Source: Kitasatospora sp. MMS16-BH015
Lineage (GTDB): Bacteria > Actinomycetota > Actinomycetes > Streptomycetales > Streptomycetaceae
Reading direction: 5' to 3'
Length of the DNA stretch: 64,000 nt
Assembly (NCBI RefSeq): GCF_002943525.1
Contig: NZ_CP025394.1
Coordinates: 7,021,001 to 7,085,000, forward strand
The notes beneath the pieces are model-generated. The model had not been told where the DNA came from and searched no databases. It saw only the letters and a list, made by a program, of their open reading frames with translations. Positions 50,308-59,101 of the stretch are shown one piece after another. Both the position numbers and the translations under genes were made by a program. Position 1 is the stretch's first letter, and each line of letters begins with the position of its first letter.

Positions 50308-51072
50308 GTGGTGCTCCGGACTCTGCTGCTCACCGCCCTGGTGGTGCTCGCCGTGCTGCTCGCCGCCTTCGCGGTGGGCCTGCGCACCGGCCGGCACCGG
50401 GGCGTGGACGTCGCCTGGGGGCTGGCCTTCGCCGCCGTCGGCCTCACCGCCTGCGCGCTCTCCGGCGGCCGGGGCCTGCTGAGCACCGTGCTGGTGGTGC
50501 TCTGGGGCGGGCGGCTCTCCGCCCACCTCTGGTGGCGGGCCCGGGGCGCGGGGGAGGATCCGCGCTACGCCGCGATGCTCGCCGGCGGCGGTCTGCTGAC
50601 GGTGCTGACCAAGGTCTACCTGCTGCAGGCCGTCCTGGTCTGGTGCGTCTCGCTGCCGGTGCAGGCCGCCTCCTGGCTGCCCGCGCCCCCGCTCGGCCTG
50701 GCCGTGGCCGGCACCGCGCTCTGGGCCCTGGGTCTGGTCTTCGAGGCGGTCGGCGACGCCCAACTCGCCCGGTTCCAGGCCGATCCGGCCCACCGGGGGC
50801 AGCTGCTGACCACCGGCCTGCGGGCCTGGACCCGATACCCCAACTACTTCGGCGACGCCTGCGTCTGGTGGGGCCTGACCCTGCTGGTCCTCGGCACCCC
50901 GGCCGGCTGGGCCTACCTGCCCGCCCCGCTGCTGATGACCTGGCTGCTGGCCTTCGGCAGCGGCCGACCGCTGCTCGAACGCCGACTGCGCGCGACCCGG
51001 CCCGAGTGGGCCGCCTACGCCGCCCGGACCAGCCCGTTCATCCCGTGGCCCCCGCGCCGCCGGGGATCCTGA
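50308..51072 (+). CDS. DUF1295 integral membrane protein (steroid 5-alpha-reductase-like)
   Basis: 254 aa with about six membrane helices. The C-terminal TGLRAWTRYPNYFGDACVWW is the DUF1295 hallmark, related to 3-oxo-5-alpha-steroid 4-dehydrogenases and isoprenylcysteine methyltransferases. Equivalent to Rv0446c beside mycobacterial sigK. It could reduce or modify the acyl product inside the membrane. GTG start 3 bp after the methyltransferase stop. Confidence 0.9.
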   Translation: MVLRTLLLTALVVLAVLLAAFAVGLRTGRHRGVDVAWGLAFAAVGLTACALSGGRGLLSTVLVVLWGGRLSAHLWWRARGAGEDPRYAAMLAGGGLLTVLTKVYLLQAVLVWCVSLPVQAASWLPAPPLGLAVAGTALWALGLVFEAVGDAQLARFQADPAHRGQLLTTGLRAWTRYPNYFGDACVWWGLTLLVLGTPAGWAYLPAPLLMTWLLAFGSGRPLLERRLRATRPEWAAYAARTSPFIPWPPRRRGS

Positions 51073-51121
51073 CCTCCTGACCCCGACTCCCCATCCGCCC
51101 ACGACCCTTGGACCCGTACCG

Positions 51122-52384
51122 GTGAACGTCTCCATCGCCCTGCTCACCCAGGACCTCCGCCTGCACGACAACCCCGTGCTGCACGCCGCCCGGCGCGACG
51201 CCGACCAGGTGGTGCCGCTCTTCGTGCTCGACACCGACATCGAGGCCGGCGGCTTCCCCTGCCCCAACCGGTCGGCCTTTCTGGCCGACTGCCTCGCCGA
51301 CCTGGACGACTCGCTGCGCCGGATCGGCGGCCGGCTGATCCTGCGCCGGGGCCGCGCGGCGGTCGAAACGGCCCGCCTGGCCGAGCAGTTGGGCGCCCGC
51401 AGCGTGCACGTGGCGGCGGGAGTGAGCGGCTTCGCACAGCGTCGGGAGGCCGAGCTGCAGGCCGCGCTGGGCGGACGGCTGCGGGTGCACGAGGGGTCGG
51501 TGACCGTGGTGGCGCCCGGGGCGGTGCTGCCGAGCGGGCGCTCGCACTACGCCGTCTTCACCCCGTACCACCGGGCCTGGCAGTCGGCCGAACGCCGCAG
51601 CCCGCTGGGCGCCCCGCGCGCCATGCCCGTGCCCGAGGAACTGGAGAGCCTGCCGATCCCCACTGCGAAGGCCGACTCGCCCGAGCTGCCGACGGGCGGG
51701 GAGCGCGAGGCCCGGCGCCGCTGGCAGGCCTGGTCGCCCGAGCGGTACGAGGAGCTGCACGACGCGCTGGCCGACGACGGCACCTCGCGGCTCTCGCCCT
51801 ACCTGCACTTCGGCTGCCTCTCGCCCACCGAACTGACCGTCCGGGCGATGGAGTTGCCGGGCCCGGGCGCCGAGGCCTTCGTCCGCCAGCTGGCCTGGCG
51901 GGACTTCCACCACCAGGTGCTGGCCGCCACCCCGCAGGCCGCCTGGCAGGACTACCGCGACCGGGGCAAGGTCTGGCGGGAGGATGAGGCGGAGGCGGAG
52001 GCCTGGCGGCAGGGACGCACCGGGGTGCCGATCGTGGACGCCGGGATGCGCCAACTCGCCCGGGAGGGCTGGATGCACAACCGGGCCCGGCTGATCACGG
52101 CCAGCTACCTGACCAAGACCCTCGGGCACGACTGGCGGGTCGGCGCCCGGCACTTCCTGCGGCTGCTGGTGGACGGCGACCTGGCCAACAACCAGCTCAA
52201 CTGGCAGTGGGTGGCCGGCACCGGCAACGACACTCGGCCGAACCGGGTGCTCAACCCGCTGCGCCAGGCCGAGCGTTACGACCCGGAGGGCGCGTACGTG
52301 CGGCGCTGGTGCCCCGAACTCGCCCATCTGCCGGGCAAGTCGATCCACCGGGGCGAGAGCGGCGGCGGGGAGACGCTGTTCTGA
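51122..52384 (+). CDS. phr: deoxyribodipyrimidine photolyase
   Basis: 420 aa. N-terminal DNA-photolyase Rossmann domain (NVSIALLTQDLRLHDNPVLH), then a FAD domain with LSPYLHFGCLSPTEL, FVRQLAWRDFHHQ, PIVDAGMRQLAREGWMHNRA and NQLNWQWVAGTGNDTRPNR. Class I CPD photolyase layout, using light to split pyrimidine dimers. It follows the DUF1295 gene by 49 bp and is probably the last gene of the SigK-driven operon; a photolyase is also in the Rhodobacter singlet-oxygen regulon. Confidence 0.93.
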   Translation: MNVSIALLTQDLRLHDNPVLHAARRDADQVVPLFVLDTDIEAGGFPCPNRSAFLADCLADLDDSLRRIGGRLILRRGRAAVETARLAEQLGARSVHVAAGVSGFAQRREAELQAALGGRLRVHEGSVTVVAPGAVLPSGRSHYAVFTPYHRAWQSAERRSPLGAPRAMPVPEELESLPIPTAKADSPELPTGGEREARRRWQAWSPERYEELHDALADDGTSRLSPYLHFGCLSPTELTVRAMELPGPGAEAFVRQLAWRDFHHQVLAATPQAAWQDYRDRGKVWREDEAEAEAWRQGRTGVPIVDAGMRQLAREGWMHNRARLITASYLTKTLGHDWRVGARHFLRLLVDGDLANNQLNWQWVAGTGNDTRPNRVLNPLRQAERYDPEGAYVRRWCPELAHLPGKSIHRGESGGGETLF

Positions 52385-52405
52385 ACGCGGTGGGGAGTGA
52401 GCGGC

Positions 52406-52445
52406 CCCGGGGTGGTGCGTCCGGCGGAGAGTGCACCACCCCGGG
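52406..52445. terminator. bidirectional terminator
   Basis: Perfect 13-bp stem CCCGGGGTGGTGC / GCACCACCCCGGG with a 14-nt loop, between the photolyase gene and the converging amidohydrolase gene. Confidence 0.82.
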
Positions 52446-52488
52446 CGGGTTGACGGCGACCTCCGGGTCAGTTGACGCCGACCCCGGT

Positions 52489-54120
52489 TCAGCCGAAGAC
52501 GCGCTCGCCGCCGACGAAGGTCTGCTCGACCTTGGCGTCGGCGATGCCCAGCGGGTCCTCGGTGAGGATGTCCCGGTCCAGCACGACCAGGTCGGCCAGC
52601 AGCCCGGCCCGCAGGCTGCCCGCCTCGTCCCAGCCGTTCACGTGGGCGGAGCCCGCGGTGTAGGCGGTGAGCGCGGTGGTCAGGTCGAGCCGCTGCTCGG
52701 GGTAGAAGACCCGGCCGTGGTCGGTCTCGGGCTCCAGGCGGTTGACGGCCACGTGCAGGCCGGCCAGCGGGTCCGGGCTGGAGACCGGCCAGTCGCTGCC
52801 CGCGCAGAGGGTGGCCCCGGCCCGCAGCAGGCCGCCGAACGGGTACTGCCAGGCGGCGCGCTCGGGCCCGAGGAACGGGATGGTGAGCTCGTCCATCTGC
52901 GCCTCGTGGCAGGCCCAGAGCGGCTGGATGTTGGCGATCGCGCCGAGCTTGGCGAAGCGCGGCAGGTCGTCCGGGTGCACCACCTGGAGGTGGGCCAGGT
53001 GGTGGCGGGTGTCGCGGAAGCCGTTCGCGGCGCGGGCGGCCTCGATCGCGTCCAGCGCCTCGCGCACCGCGCGGTCGCCGAGCGCGTGGAAGTGCACCTG
53101 GAAGCCGTGCGCGTCCAGCTCGGTGACGTAGCCGCGCAGGGCGACCGGGTCGACGAAGCTGAGCCCGCTGGTGCCGGTGGCGCAGCCGCAGCCGTCCAGG
53201 TAGGGGGTGCCCAGGGCGGCGGTGAAGTTCTCCGCGATGCCGTCCTGCATGATCTTGACCGAGCTGGCGACGAACCGGCCGTACCACAACTCGGCGCGGC
53301 GCTCGATCAGTTCGGCGATCTGCTCGCCGCCCCGGCCGCGGTCCCACCAGAGCGCCCCGCGCACCCTGGCCGTCAGGGTGCCGGCCCGGGCGGCGGCCAG
53401 GTAGGCGTCCGAGGGGTCGGGCTGGCCGTTGAAGACGCCGAGCAGGGCGTCCTGCCAGCCGGTGATGCCCAGCGAGTGCAGCAGCTGCTGGGCCCGCTGC
53501 AGGCCGGCCACCCGCTCCTCGAAGGTGGTGGGCGGCACCAGCCTGGCGACCAGGCCGGTGGCGCCCTCCTGGAGCACCCCGCTGGGGGTGCCGTCGGCCT
53601 CCCGCTCGATCCGGCCGTCGGCCGGGTCCGGGCTGTCCTTGGTGAGCCCGGCCAGCTCCAGCGCCCGGGAGTTGGCCCAGGCGCCGTGGTGGTCGCGGTT
53701 GACCAGGTAGACCGGGCGGTCCGGTACCACCCGGTCGAGCAGCTGCCGGGTGGGCAGGCCGCCCTCGAAGCTCTCCAGCGACCAGCCGCTGCCGGTGATC
53801 CACTCCCGCTCCGGGTGCGCCTCGGCGAAGGCGCGCACCCGGTCGAGGTACTCCTCGACCCCGACGGTGTCGCTCAGGTCGCACTCGCCGAGTTCCACGC
53901 CGCCGTAGACGGCGTGGATGTGCGAGTCCTGGAAGCCGGGCACGAGCAGCTTGCCGGCCAGGTCGACCACCTCGGTCTTCGGGCCGATCAGCTCCCGCAC
54001 CTCGTCGTGGCCGACGGCGGTGATCCGCTCGCCGGTGACGGCGAGGCTGGTGGCCCGGGTGCGGGCCGGGTCGGCGGTGAAGACCGGCCCGTTGGTGAAG
54101 ACGAGATCCGCGTGGTTCAA
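52489..54120 (-). CDS. amidohydrolase family protein (YtcJ-like)
   Basis: 543 aa. Metal-dependent hydrolase of the YtcJ/COG1574 group: GKLLVPGFQDSHIHAVYGG provides the HxH pair, and RHHLAHLQVVHPDDLPRF and GSDWPVSSPDPLAGLHVAVN provide later ligands. Cytosolic. It hydrolyses an amide or related C-N bond of an unknown substrate. 50 bp downstream of an amino-acid-type permease, so import followed by hydrolysis of one compound is likely. Confidence 0.88.
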   Translation of the reverse strand: MNHADLVFTNGPVFTADPARTRATSLAVTGERITAVGHDEVRELIGPKTEVVDLAGKLLVPGFQDSHIHAVYGGVELGECDLSDTVGVEEYLDRVRAFAEAHPEREWITGSGWSLESFEGGLPTRQLLDRVVPDRPVYLVNRDHHGAWANSRALELAGLTKDSPDPADGRIEREADGTPSGVLQEGATGLVARLVPPTTFEERVAGLQRAQQLLHSLGITGWQDALLGVFNGQPDPSDAYLAAARAGTLTARVRGALWWDRGRGGEQIAELIERRAELWYGRFVASSVKIMQDGIAENFTAALGTPYLDGCGCATGTSGLSFVDPVALRGYVTELDAHGFQVHFHALGDRAVREALDAIEAARAANGFRDTRHHLAHLQVVHPDDLPRFAKLGAIANIQPLWACHEAQMDELTIPFLGPERAAWQYPFGGLLRAGATLCAGSDWPVSSPDPLAGLHVAVNRLEPETDHGRVFYPEQRLDLTTALTAYTAGSAHVNGWDEAGSLRAGLLADLVVLDRDILTEDPLGIADAKVEQTFVGGERVFG

Positions 54121-54170
54121 GGGAATTGCTCCAGGGGAGGTGGATCAGGAGGGGTGATCAGGCGCGGTGG

Positions 54171-55625
54171 TCAGGACGCGGTGATCAGGTCGGCCGCTTC
54201 GGCGTCCGTGCCGCGGCCGGTGCGGAAGTACTCCGACTTGCGGCGGTACTTCGCCCAGGCTGCCACGAGCAGGCCGCTGACGATCATCAGGACGGGGCAG
54301 AGCAGCTGGAACCAGCCGTTGTCGGCCGCGAGTTCGAAGTGGTCGGCCGAGTCGAAGAAGGTCCAGGCCAGGTAGCCGCCGACGGAGAGCAGCACGGCGG
54401 CGCCGAGCAGCGGGGCGACCACGGCGCGCAGCGCCTCCAGCGGGGCGGTGCGCAGCAGGCCGCGGAAGCGGACGGCGGCGGCGATCGCGGTGAGCGCGTA
54501 GTAGAGCGAGACCACGATGCCGATCGCGTTGACCGCGGCGTTGATCAGCTCGGTGACGGTCGGGATGATCAGCATGACCAGCGAGATGGCGGCGGCGATG
54601 GCGGTGAGCAGCACGGTGCCGGCCACCGGGGTGGCGTACTTGGGGTGCAGCCGGGTCCAGACCTTGCCGACCGTGCCGTCCCGGCCCATGGCATACATGC
54701 CGCGGGCGGAGGGGATCACGTTGGCCTGCAGCGAGGCCACGGCGGAGAGCGTGAGCGCGACCAGCGGGAGGGCGGCCAGCGGCTGGTGGGCGAGCCGCTC
54801 GCCGAAGTAGGTGAGGCCGTTGGCGCCGTTGCCGGCCAGCTCGTCCAGCGGGAGCACCCGCTGGAAGGCGGTGGAGGCGAGCAGGAAGAGGCCGAGCACG
54901 GTGAACAGCGCGATCTGGCCGCCGCGGGAGGCGTCCTTGGGGTCGCGGACCTCCTCGCCGACGGTGAAGACGGCCTCGAAGCCCCAGTAACAGAAGACGG
55001 CCTGGATCATGCCCTGGGCCAGCGCGCCCATCGAGGGGATCGCGAACGGGTCGTACCAGGAGAGCGAGAACGGCTGGTCGCCGGCGAACAGCCCGTAGCC
55101 GCAGAAGCCGAGCAGCACCGCGTACTCGAAGATCAGCAGGTACTTCTGCAGCCGGGTGGCGAGCGCGACCCCCTTCACCGCGACCAGGGTGGCCGCGATC
55201 AGCACCACCATGCCGAGGACGGTGGCCTGCCAGGTGGTGTCCGGGTCGAGGGTGAGCCCGGCGAGGTGGTGCAGCCCGGCCTGGCCCGCGAGCTGCAGTA
55301 GGGCCGAACCGGTGACGGCGACGGTGTAGGCGAGGAAGACGATGGTGCCGACCACGTTGACCCAGCCGGTCAGGAAGCCCAGCCAGGGGTTGAGCGTGCG
55401 GCCGACCCAGGTGTACGAGTTGCCCGCGTTGGGCTCCACCCGGTTGAGCCGTCCGTACGCCCCGGCGATCGCGACCACGGGGAGGAAGGAGATCAGCATG
55501 ATCGCGGGCAGGTGCAGCCCGACGATCCCGGCGATCAAGCCGAGCCCGATGCCGATGCTGGAGGTCGCCGCCGTACTGGACGCGGCGAGCACCACGCCGT
55601 CCACCACGCCGAGCGACTTGTGCAT
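54171..55625 (-). CDS. APC superfamily amino acid/amine permease
   Basis: About 484 aa from ATG 55625, twelve hydrophobic segments. GVVDGVVLAASSTAATSSIG is the APC first-helix glycine motif, and EEVRDPKDASRGGQIALF is the typical cytoplasmic loop. A longer form from TTG 55703 is possible but adds 26 polar residues without a ribosome site. First gene of the leftward operon with the amidohydrolase; faces a TetR regulator. Confidence 0.86.
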   Translation of the reverse strand: MHKSLGVVDGVVLAASSTAATSSIGIGLGLIAGIVGLHLPAIMLISFLPVVAIAGAYGRLNRVEPNAGNSYTWVGRTLNPWLGFLTGWVNVVGTIVFLAYTVAVTGSALLQLAGQAGLHHLAGLTLDPDTTWQATVLGMVVLIAATLVAVKGVALATRLQKYLLIFEYAVLLGFCGYGLFAGDQPFSLSWYDPFAIPSMGALAQGMIQAVFCYWGFEAVFTVGEEVRDPKDASRGGQIALFTVLGLFLLASTAFQRVLPLDELAGNGANGLTYFGERLAHQPLAALPLVALTLSAVASLQANVIPSARGMYAMGRDGTVGKVWTRLHPKYATPVAGTVLLTAIAAAISLVMLIIPTVTELINAAVNAIGIVVSLYYALTAIAAAVRFRGLLRTAPLEALRAVVAPLLGAAVLLSVGGYLAWTFFDSADHFELAADNGWFQLLCPVLMIVSGLLVAAWAKYRRKSEYFRTGRGTDAEAADLITAS

Positions 55626-55820
55626 CGACGTCTGTGCGCCGCCCGCCACGCGGTCGGCTCTCGCCTCGTCCTGGGCTACTGCTCTCAATGTACCCACCAC
55701 CAATGTGAGACAGGGGCCGCGTGGGGCGGCCCCGGAGAAGGACCGCGTGCGGGGCGGCCCTGGTCGGGCCGCGCGCAGCGGCCTGGTGGGTGGACATGAA
55801 ACTCTCCGTGGCCTTCACGC

Positions 55821-55835
55821 GTCAACGCCGTTGAC
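55821..55835. promoter_or_regulatory. palindromic operator between permease and tetR
   Basis: GTCAACGCCGTTGAC is a perfect 15-bp palindrome centred on one base. It lies in the divergent region 56 bp before the tetR start and contains TTGACA/TTGACG-type -35 elements on both strands. Confidence 0.7.
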
Positions 55836-55890
55836 ATAAGGTGGCGTCTGCCGGCGCGCAGCGCGGGGGAGCCGAAGGGCGGTGCAGTGG

Positions 55891-56706
55891 ATGAGCGATC
55901 GAGTCGTACCCGAACCACAGCGTAGGCGACGCAAGCCCACCAAGACCGGCACGGTGCTGTCGGAGGAGCTGATCGTCGAGACGGCGCTGCGGCTGCTCGC
56001 ACAGCACGGCTCGGAGGCGCTCACGGTGCGTCGCCTCGGCCTCGCCCTCGGTGCCGATCCGAGCGCGCTCTACCGCTACTTCCGCAGCGCCGACGACCTG
56101 CTGCTCGCGGTGGCCGACGAGCTGATCGGCCGGGCCCAGTGCGGCTGGGAGCCCACCGGCGACTGGCAGGCCGACCTGCGGGCGATCGGCCTGCGGATCC
56201 ACGCCTGCTATCGCACCCACCCGCAGGCCGCCCGGCTGGCCGGCTACCGCACCACCGGCCGCGCGCACGAGATGGCGGCGGTGGAGAACATCCTCGGCCT
56301 GCTCCGCCGGGCCGGCTTCCCCGACGCCGAGGCCGTCCGGCTCTACCACGCCTTCGTCGACCAGGGCCTTGGCTTCGCGATACTCGACGCCGCCGCCGAC
56401 GCCCTGCCGGACGCGGCCCGGGAGGCGGACGAGTCGGTCTGGCAGGAGCGGTACGCGCACCTGTCGGCCCGGAGCCACCCCAACATCGCGGCCACGGCGG
56501 GGCTGCTGACCGTGGAGATGCGGTTCTCCGGCTATCCGCTCGCGCTGGACCTGCTGATCGCCTCGGCGGCGGACCGGCTGGCCGCGATCCAGGCCGCGGG
56601 CCGGGCTGCCGGTCAGGCTGCCGGTCAGGTCGCTGGCCAGGCCCTCGGTCAGGTCGCTGGCCAGGCTGTCGGTCAGGCCGGCGGTCAGGGGAGGGGCGCG
56701 CGCTGA
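55891..56706 (+). CDS. TetR-family transcriptional regulator
   Basis: 271 aa. The HTH spans about 22-66: LIVETALRLLAQHGSEALTV then LGLALGADPSALYRYFRSADD. A TetR_C-type ligand domain follows. The last about 40 residues are a low-complexity AAGQ/VGQ repeat encoded by a degenerate 12-bp tandem repeat (56605-56690). Probable repressor of the divergent permease-amidohydrolase operon through the 15-bp palindrome. ATG 55891 is chosen; GTG 55882 is possible. Confidence 0.87.
   Translation: MSDRVVPEPQRRRRKPTKTGTVLSEELIVETALRLLAQHGSEALTVRRLGLALGADPSALYRYFRSADDLLLAVADELIGRAQCGWEPTGDWQADLRAIGLRIHACYRTHPQAARLAGYRTTGRAHEMAAVENILGLLRRAGFPDAEAVRLYHAFVDQGLGFAILDAAADALPDAAREADESVWQERYAHLSARSHPNIAATAGLLTVEMRFSGYPLALDLLIASAADRLAAIQAAGRAAGQAAGQVAGQALGQVAGQAVGQAGGQGRGAR
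56605..56690 (+). repeat. 12-bp coding tandem repeat at the end of tetR
   Basis: Degenerate units GCTGCCGGTCAG / GTCGCTGGCCAG alternate about seven times, in frame, encoding the Gln-Gly-Ala tail. Confidence 0.75.
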
Positions 56707-56730
56707 GCCGGTGTGTTTCTCGCGAGGTTC

Positions 56731-56744
56731 TGCAACTAGTTGCA
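56731..56744. promoter_or_regulatory. palindrome upstream of dienoyl-CoA reductase gene
   Basis: TGCAACTAGTTGCA, a perfect 14-bp palindrome. TTGCAT (56740-56745), 18 nt, TACCTT (56764-56769) could be the promoter, with the palindrome over its -35. MarR-type sites look similar. The binding protein is unknown. Confidence 0.6.
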
Positions 56745-56799
56745 TAAGGGCGCCGCGCGCCTCTACCTTGGTGCGACCACACCGCCGAGGAGGCGCCGC

Positions 56800-58821
56800 A
56801 TGACCGCGTACCCGCACCTGCTGAGCCCGCTCGACCTGGGGTTCACCACCCTGCCGAACCGAGTGATCATGGGCTCGATGCACGTCGGCCTGGAGGAGGC
56901 CGCCGACGGGTTCGAGCGGATGGCCGAGTTCTACGCCACCCGGGCGCGCGGCGGTGTCGGCCTGATCGTCACCGGCGGCATCGCCCCCAACGAGGCCGGC
57001 CGGCCCTGGGGCGGCGGCGCCAAGTTGACCACCGAGCAGGAGGCGGTCGAGCACCGGGTCGTCACCGAGGCCGTGCACGCGGCCGGCGGCAAGATCGCCA
57101 TGCAGATCCTGCACTTCGGCCGGTACGCCTACCACGAGGACCTGGTCGCGCCCAGTGCCCTGCAGGCCCCGATCAGCCCCTTCGTGCCGAACGAGCTCAC
57201 CGACGAGCAGGTCGAGCAGACCGTCGAGGACTTCGTCCGCTGCGCCGAGCTGGCCCGCAGCGCCGGGTACGACGGCGTCGAGATCATGGGCTCCGAGGGC
57301 TACCTGATCAACGAGTTCATCGCCGCGCAGACCAACCACCGCACCGACCGCTGGGGCGGCTCCTACCAGAACCGGATGCGCTTCCCGGTGGAGATCGTCC
57401 GCCGGGTGCGCGAGCGGCTCGGCGCCGAGTTCATCCTGATCTACCGGCTCTCCATGCTCGACCTCGTCCCCGGCGGCTCCACCCTGCCCGAGGTGATCGA
57501 GCTGGCCCGGGCGATCGAGGCGGCCGGCGCCAGCATCATCAACACCGGCATCGGCTGGCACGAGGCGCGGATCCCCACCATCGCCACCTCGGTGCCGCGC
57601 GGCGCCTACACCTGGGTCACCCAGAAGCTGATGGGCTCGGTCAACGTCCCGCTGGTGACCACCAACCGGATCAACACCCCTGAGCTGGCCGAGCAGTTGC
57701 TCGCCGAGGGTCGGGCCGACCTGGTCTCGCTGGCCCGCCCGCTGCTGGCCGACCCGGAGTTCGTGGCCAAGGCCGCGACCGGCGCGCCCGAGGCGATCAA
57801 CACCTGCATCGGCTGCAACCAGGCCTGCCTGGACCACACCTTCAGCGGCAAGATCACCTCCTGCCTGGTCAACCCGCGCGCCTGCCACGAGACCGAGCTG
57901 GTGCTCGCACCGACCCGGCTGCGCAAGCGAGTTGCCGTGATCGGCGCCGGCCCGGCCGGGCTCGCCTGCGCCGTCACCGCCGCCGAGCGCGGCCACGCCG
58001 TCACCCTCTACGACGCGGCCGAGGAGATCGGCGGCCAGCTCAACGTGGCCCGCAAGGTGCCCGGCAAGCAGGAGTTCGACGAGACCCTGCGCTACTACCG
58101 GCACCAACTGGAGGCGCACAAGGTCGAGTTGCGGCTCGGCACGCTGGTCTCCGGCGAGACGCTGGCCGGCGAGGGCTACGAGGAGATCGTGGTCGCCACC
58201 GGCGTCACCCCGCGCACCCCGGAGCTGGAGGGCATCGAACACCCCAGTGTGGTCGGCTACTTGGCAGTGCTGCGCGGCGAGGTCGAGGTCGGCGAGCGAG
58301 TCGCGATCCTGGGCGCCGGCGGCATCGGCTTCGACGTGGCCGAGTACCTGACCGACCCGGGCCGCTCGGCCGCCCAGGACCCGGCCGCCTTCTTCGAGCA
58401 GTGGGGCGTGGACACCGAACACCGCACCCCCGGCGGCCTCGCGACCCCGGTCCGCCCGGTCTCCCCGCGCACCGTCCACCTGCTCCAGCGCAAGACCAGC
58501 AAGGTCGGCGCCGGCCTCGGCAAGACCACCGGCTGGATCCACCGCACCGAGCTCAAGCACCGTGGCGTCACCACCGTCGCGGGCGCGAGCTACGACCGGA
58601 TCGACGACGAGGGCCTGCACATCACGGTGGACGGCCAGGCCCGCCTCATCCCGGTCGACCACGTGGTCCTCTGCACCGGCCAGGAGCCCCGCCGCACCCT
58701 GCACGAGGAGCTCACCGCCCTCGGCGTCGCCGCCCACCTGATCGGCGGCGCCGACCTGGCCGCCGAGCTCGACGCCAAGCGCGCGATCGACCAGGGCACC
58801 CGGCTGGCCGCCGCCCTCTGA
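56800..58821 (+). CDS. fadH: NADPH-dependent 2,4-dienoyl-CoA reductase-like flavo-iron-sulfur enzyme
   Basis: 673 aa, matching FadH length. N-terminal Old Yellow Enzyme TIM barrel (1-350; PNRVIMGSMHVGLEE, GYDGVEIMGSEGYLINEF). The 4Fe-4S cysteines lie in CIGCNQACLD followed by SCLVNPRAC. C-terminal FAD (KRVAVIGAGPAGLACAV) and NAD(P) (RVAILGAGGIGFDVAEYL) domains. It reduces 2,4-dienoyl-CoA esters in the oxidation of unsaturated fatty acids. ATG 56800 has GAGGAGG 6 nt upstream. Confidence 0.92.
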   Translation: MTAYPHLLSPLDLGFTTLPNRVIMGSMHVGLEEAADGFERMAEFYATRARGGVGLIVTGGIAPNEAGRPWGGGAKLTTEQEAVEHRVVTEAVHAAGGKIAMQILHFGRYAYHEDLVAPSALQAPISPFVPNELTDEQVEQTVEDFVRCAELARSAGYDGVEIMGSEGYLINEFIAAQTNHRTDRWGGSYQNRMRFPVEIVRRVRERLGAEFILIYRLSMLDLVPGGSTLPEVIELARAIEAAGASIINTGIGWHEARIPTIATSVPRGAYTWVTQKLMGSVNVPLVTTNRINTPELAEQLLAEGRADLVSLARPLLADPEFVAKAATGAPEAINTCIGCNQACLDHTFSGKITSCLVNPRACHETELVLAPTRLRKRVAVIGAGPAGLACAVTAAERGHAVTLYDAAEEIGGQLNVARKVPGKQEFDETLRYYRHQLEAHKVELRLGTLVSGETLAGEGYEEIVVATGVTPRTPELEGIEHPSVVGYLAVLRGEVEVGERVAILGAGGIGFDVAEYLTDPGRSAAQDPAAFFEQWGVDTEHRTPGGLATPVRPVSPRTVHLLQRKTSKVGAGLGKTTGWIHRTELKHRGVTTVAGASYDRIDDEGLHITVDGQARLIPVDHVVLCTGQEPRRTLHEELTALGVAAHLIGGADLAAELDAKRAIDQGTRLAAAL

Positions 58822-58859
58822 TCCCTCCGGTCCCTCCGATCCGCCCGACCCCTCGGTCG

Positions 58860-58922
58860 GTCCTCCGCTCCTCCGGTCCTCCGCTCCTCCGGTCCTCCGC
58901 TCCTCCGCTCCTCCGGTCCTCC
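58860..58922. repeat. CCTCCGCTCCTCCGGT tandem repeats
   Basis: About four 16-bp units of C/T-rich sequence in the gap after the dienoyl-CoA reductase gene; no gene seen. Confidence 0.75.
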
Positions 58923-58936
58923 AGCCGGACGCGGCC

Positions 58937-58968
58937 GGCCCCGCCGATGTCCCACCATCGGCGGGGCC
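58937..58968 (+). terminator. terminator after dienoyl-CoA reductase gene
   Basis: Perfect 13-bp stem GGCCCCGCCGATG / CATCGGCGGGGCC with a 6-nt loop, 115 nt after the stop. Confidence 0.8.
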
Positions 58969-59101
58969 GTCCTGCCTCTTGAGCTTCCCTGCCTCTTGGG
59001 TCGTCCCGTCTCCCGAGCTGTCCCGTCGACTGGGCTCGACTGGGCTCGGCCGGGCTCGGCCGGGCGGCCGGGCAGGGTGGCGGGCCTCGTAGGATCGCGG
59101 C

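Noticed and set aside
51091..51120. SigK-type promoter just before the photolyase gene (CCATCC at 51091)
   Set aside because: No CGAAT-like -10 at 15-17 nt; the photolyase is more likely read from the upstream operon promoter.
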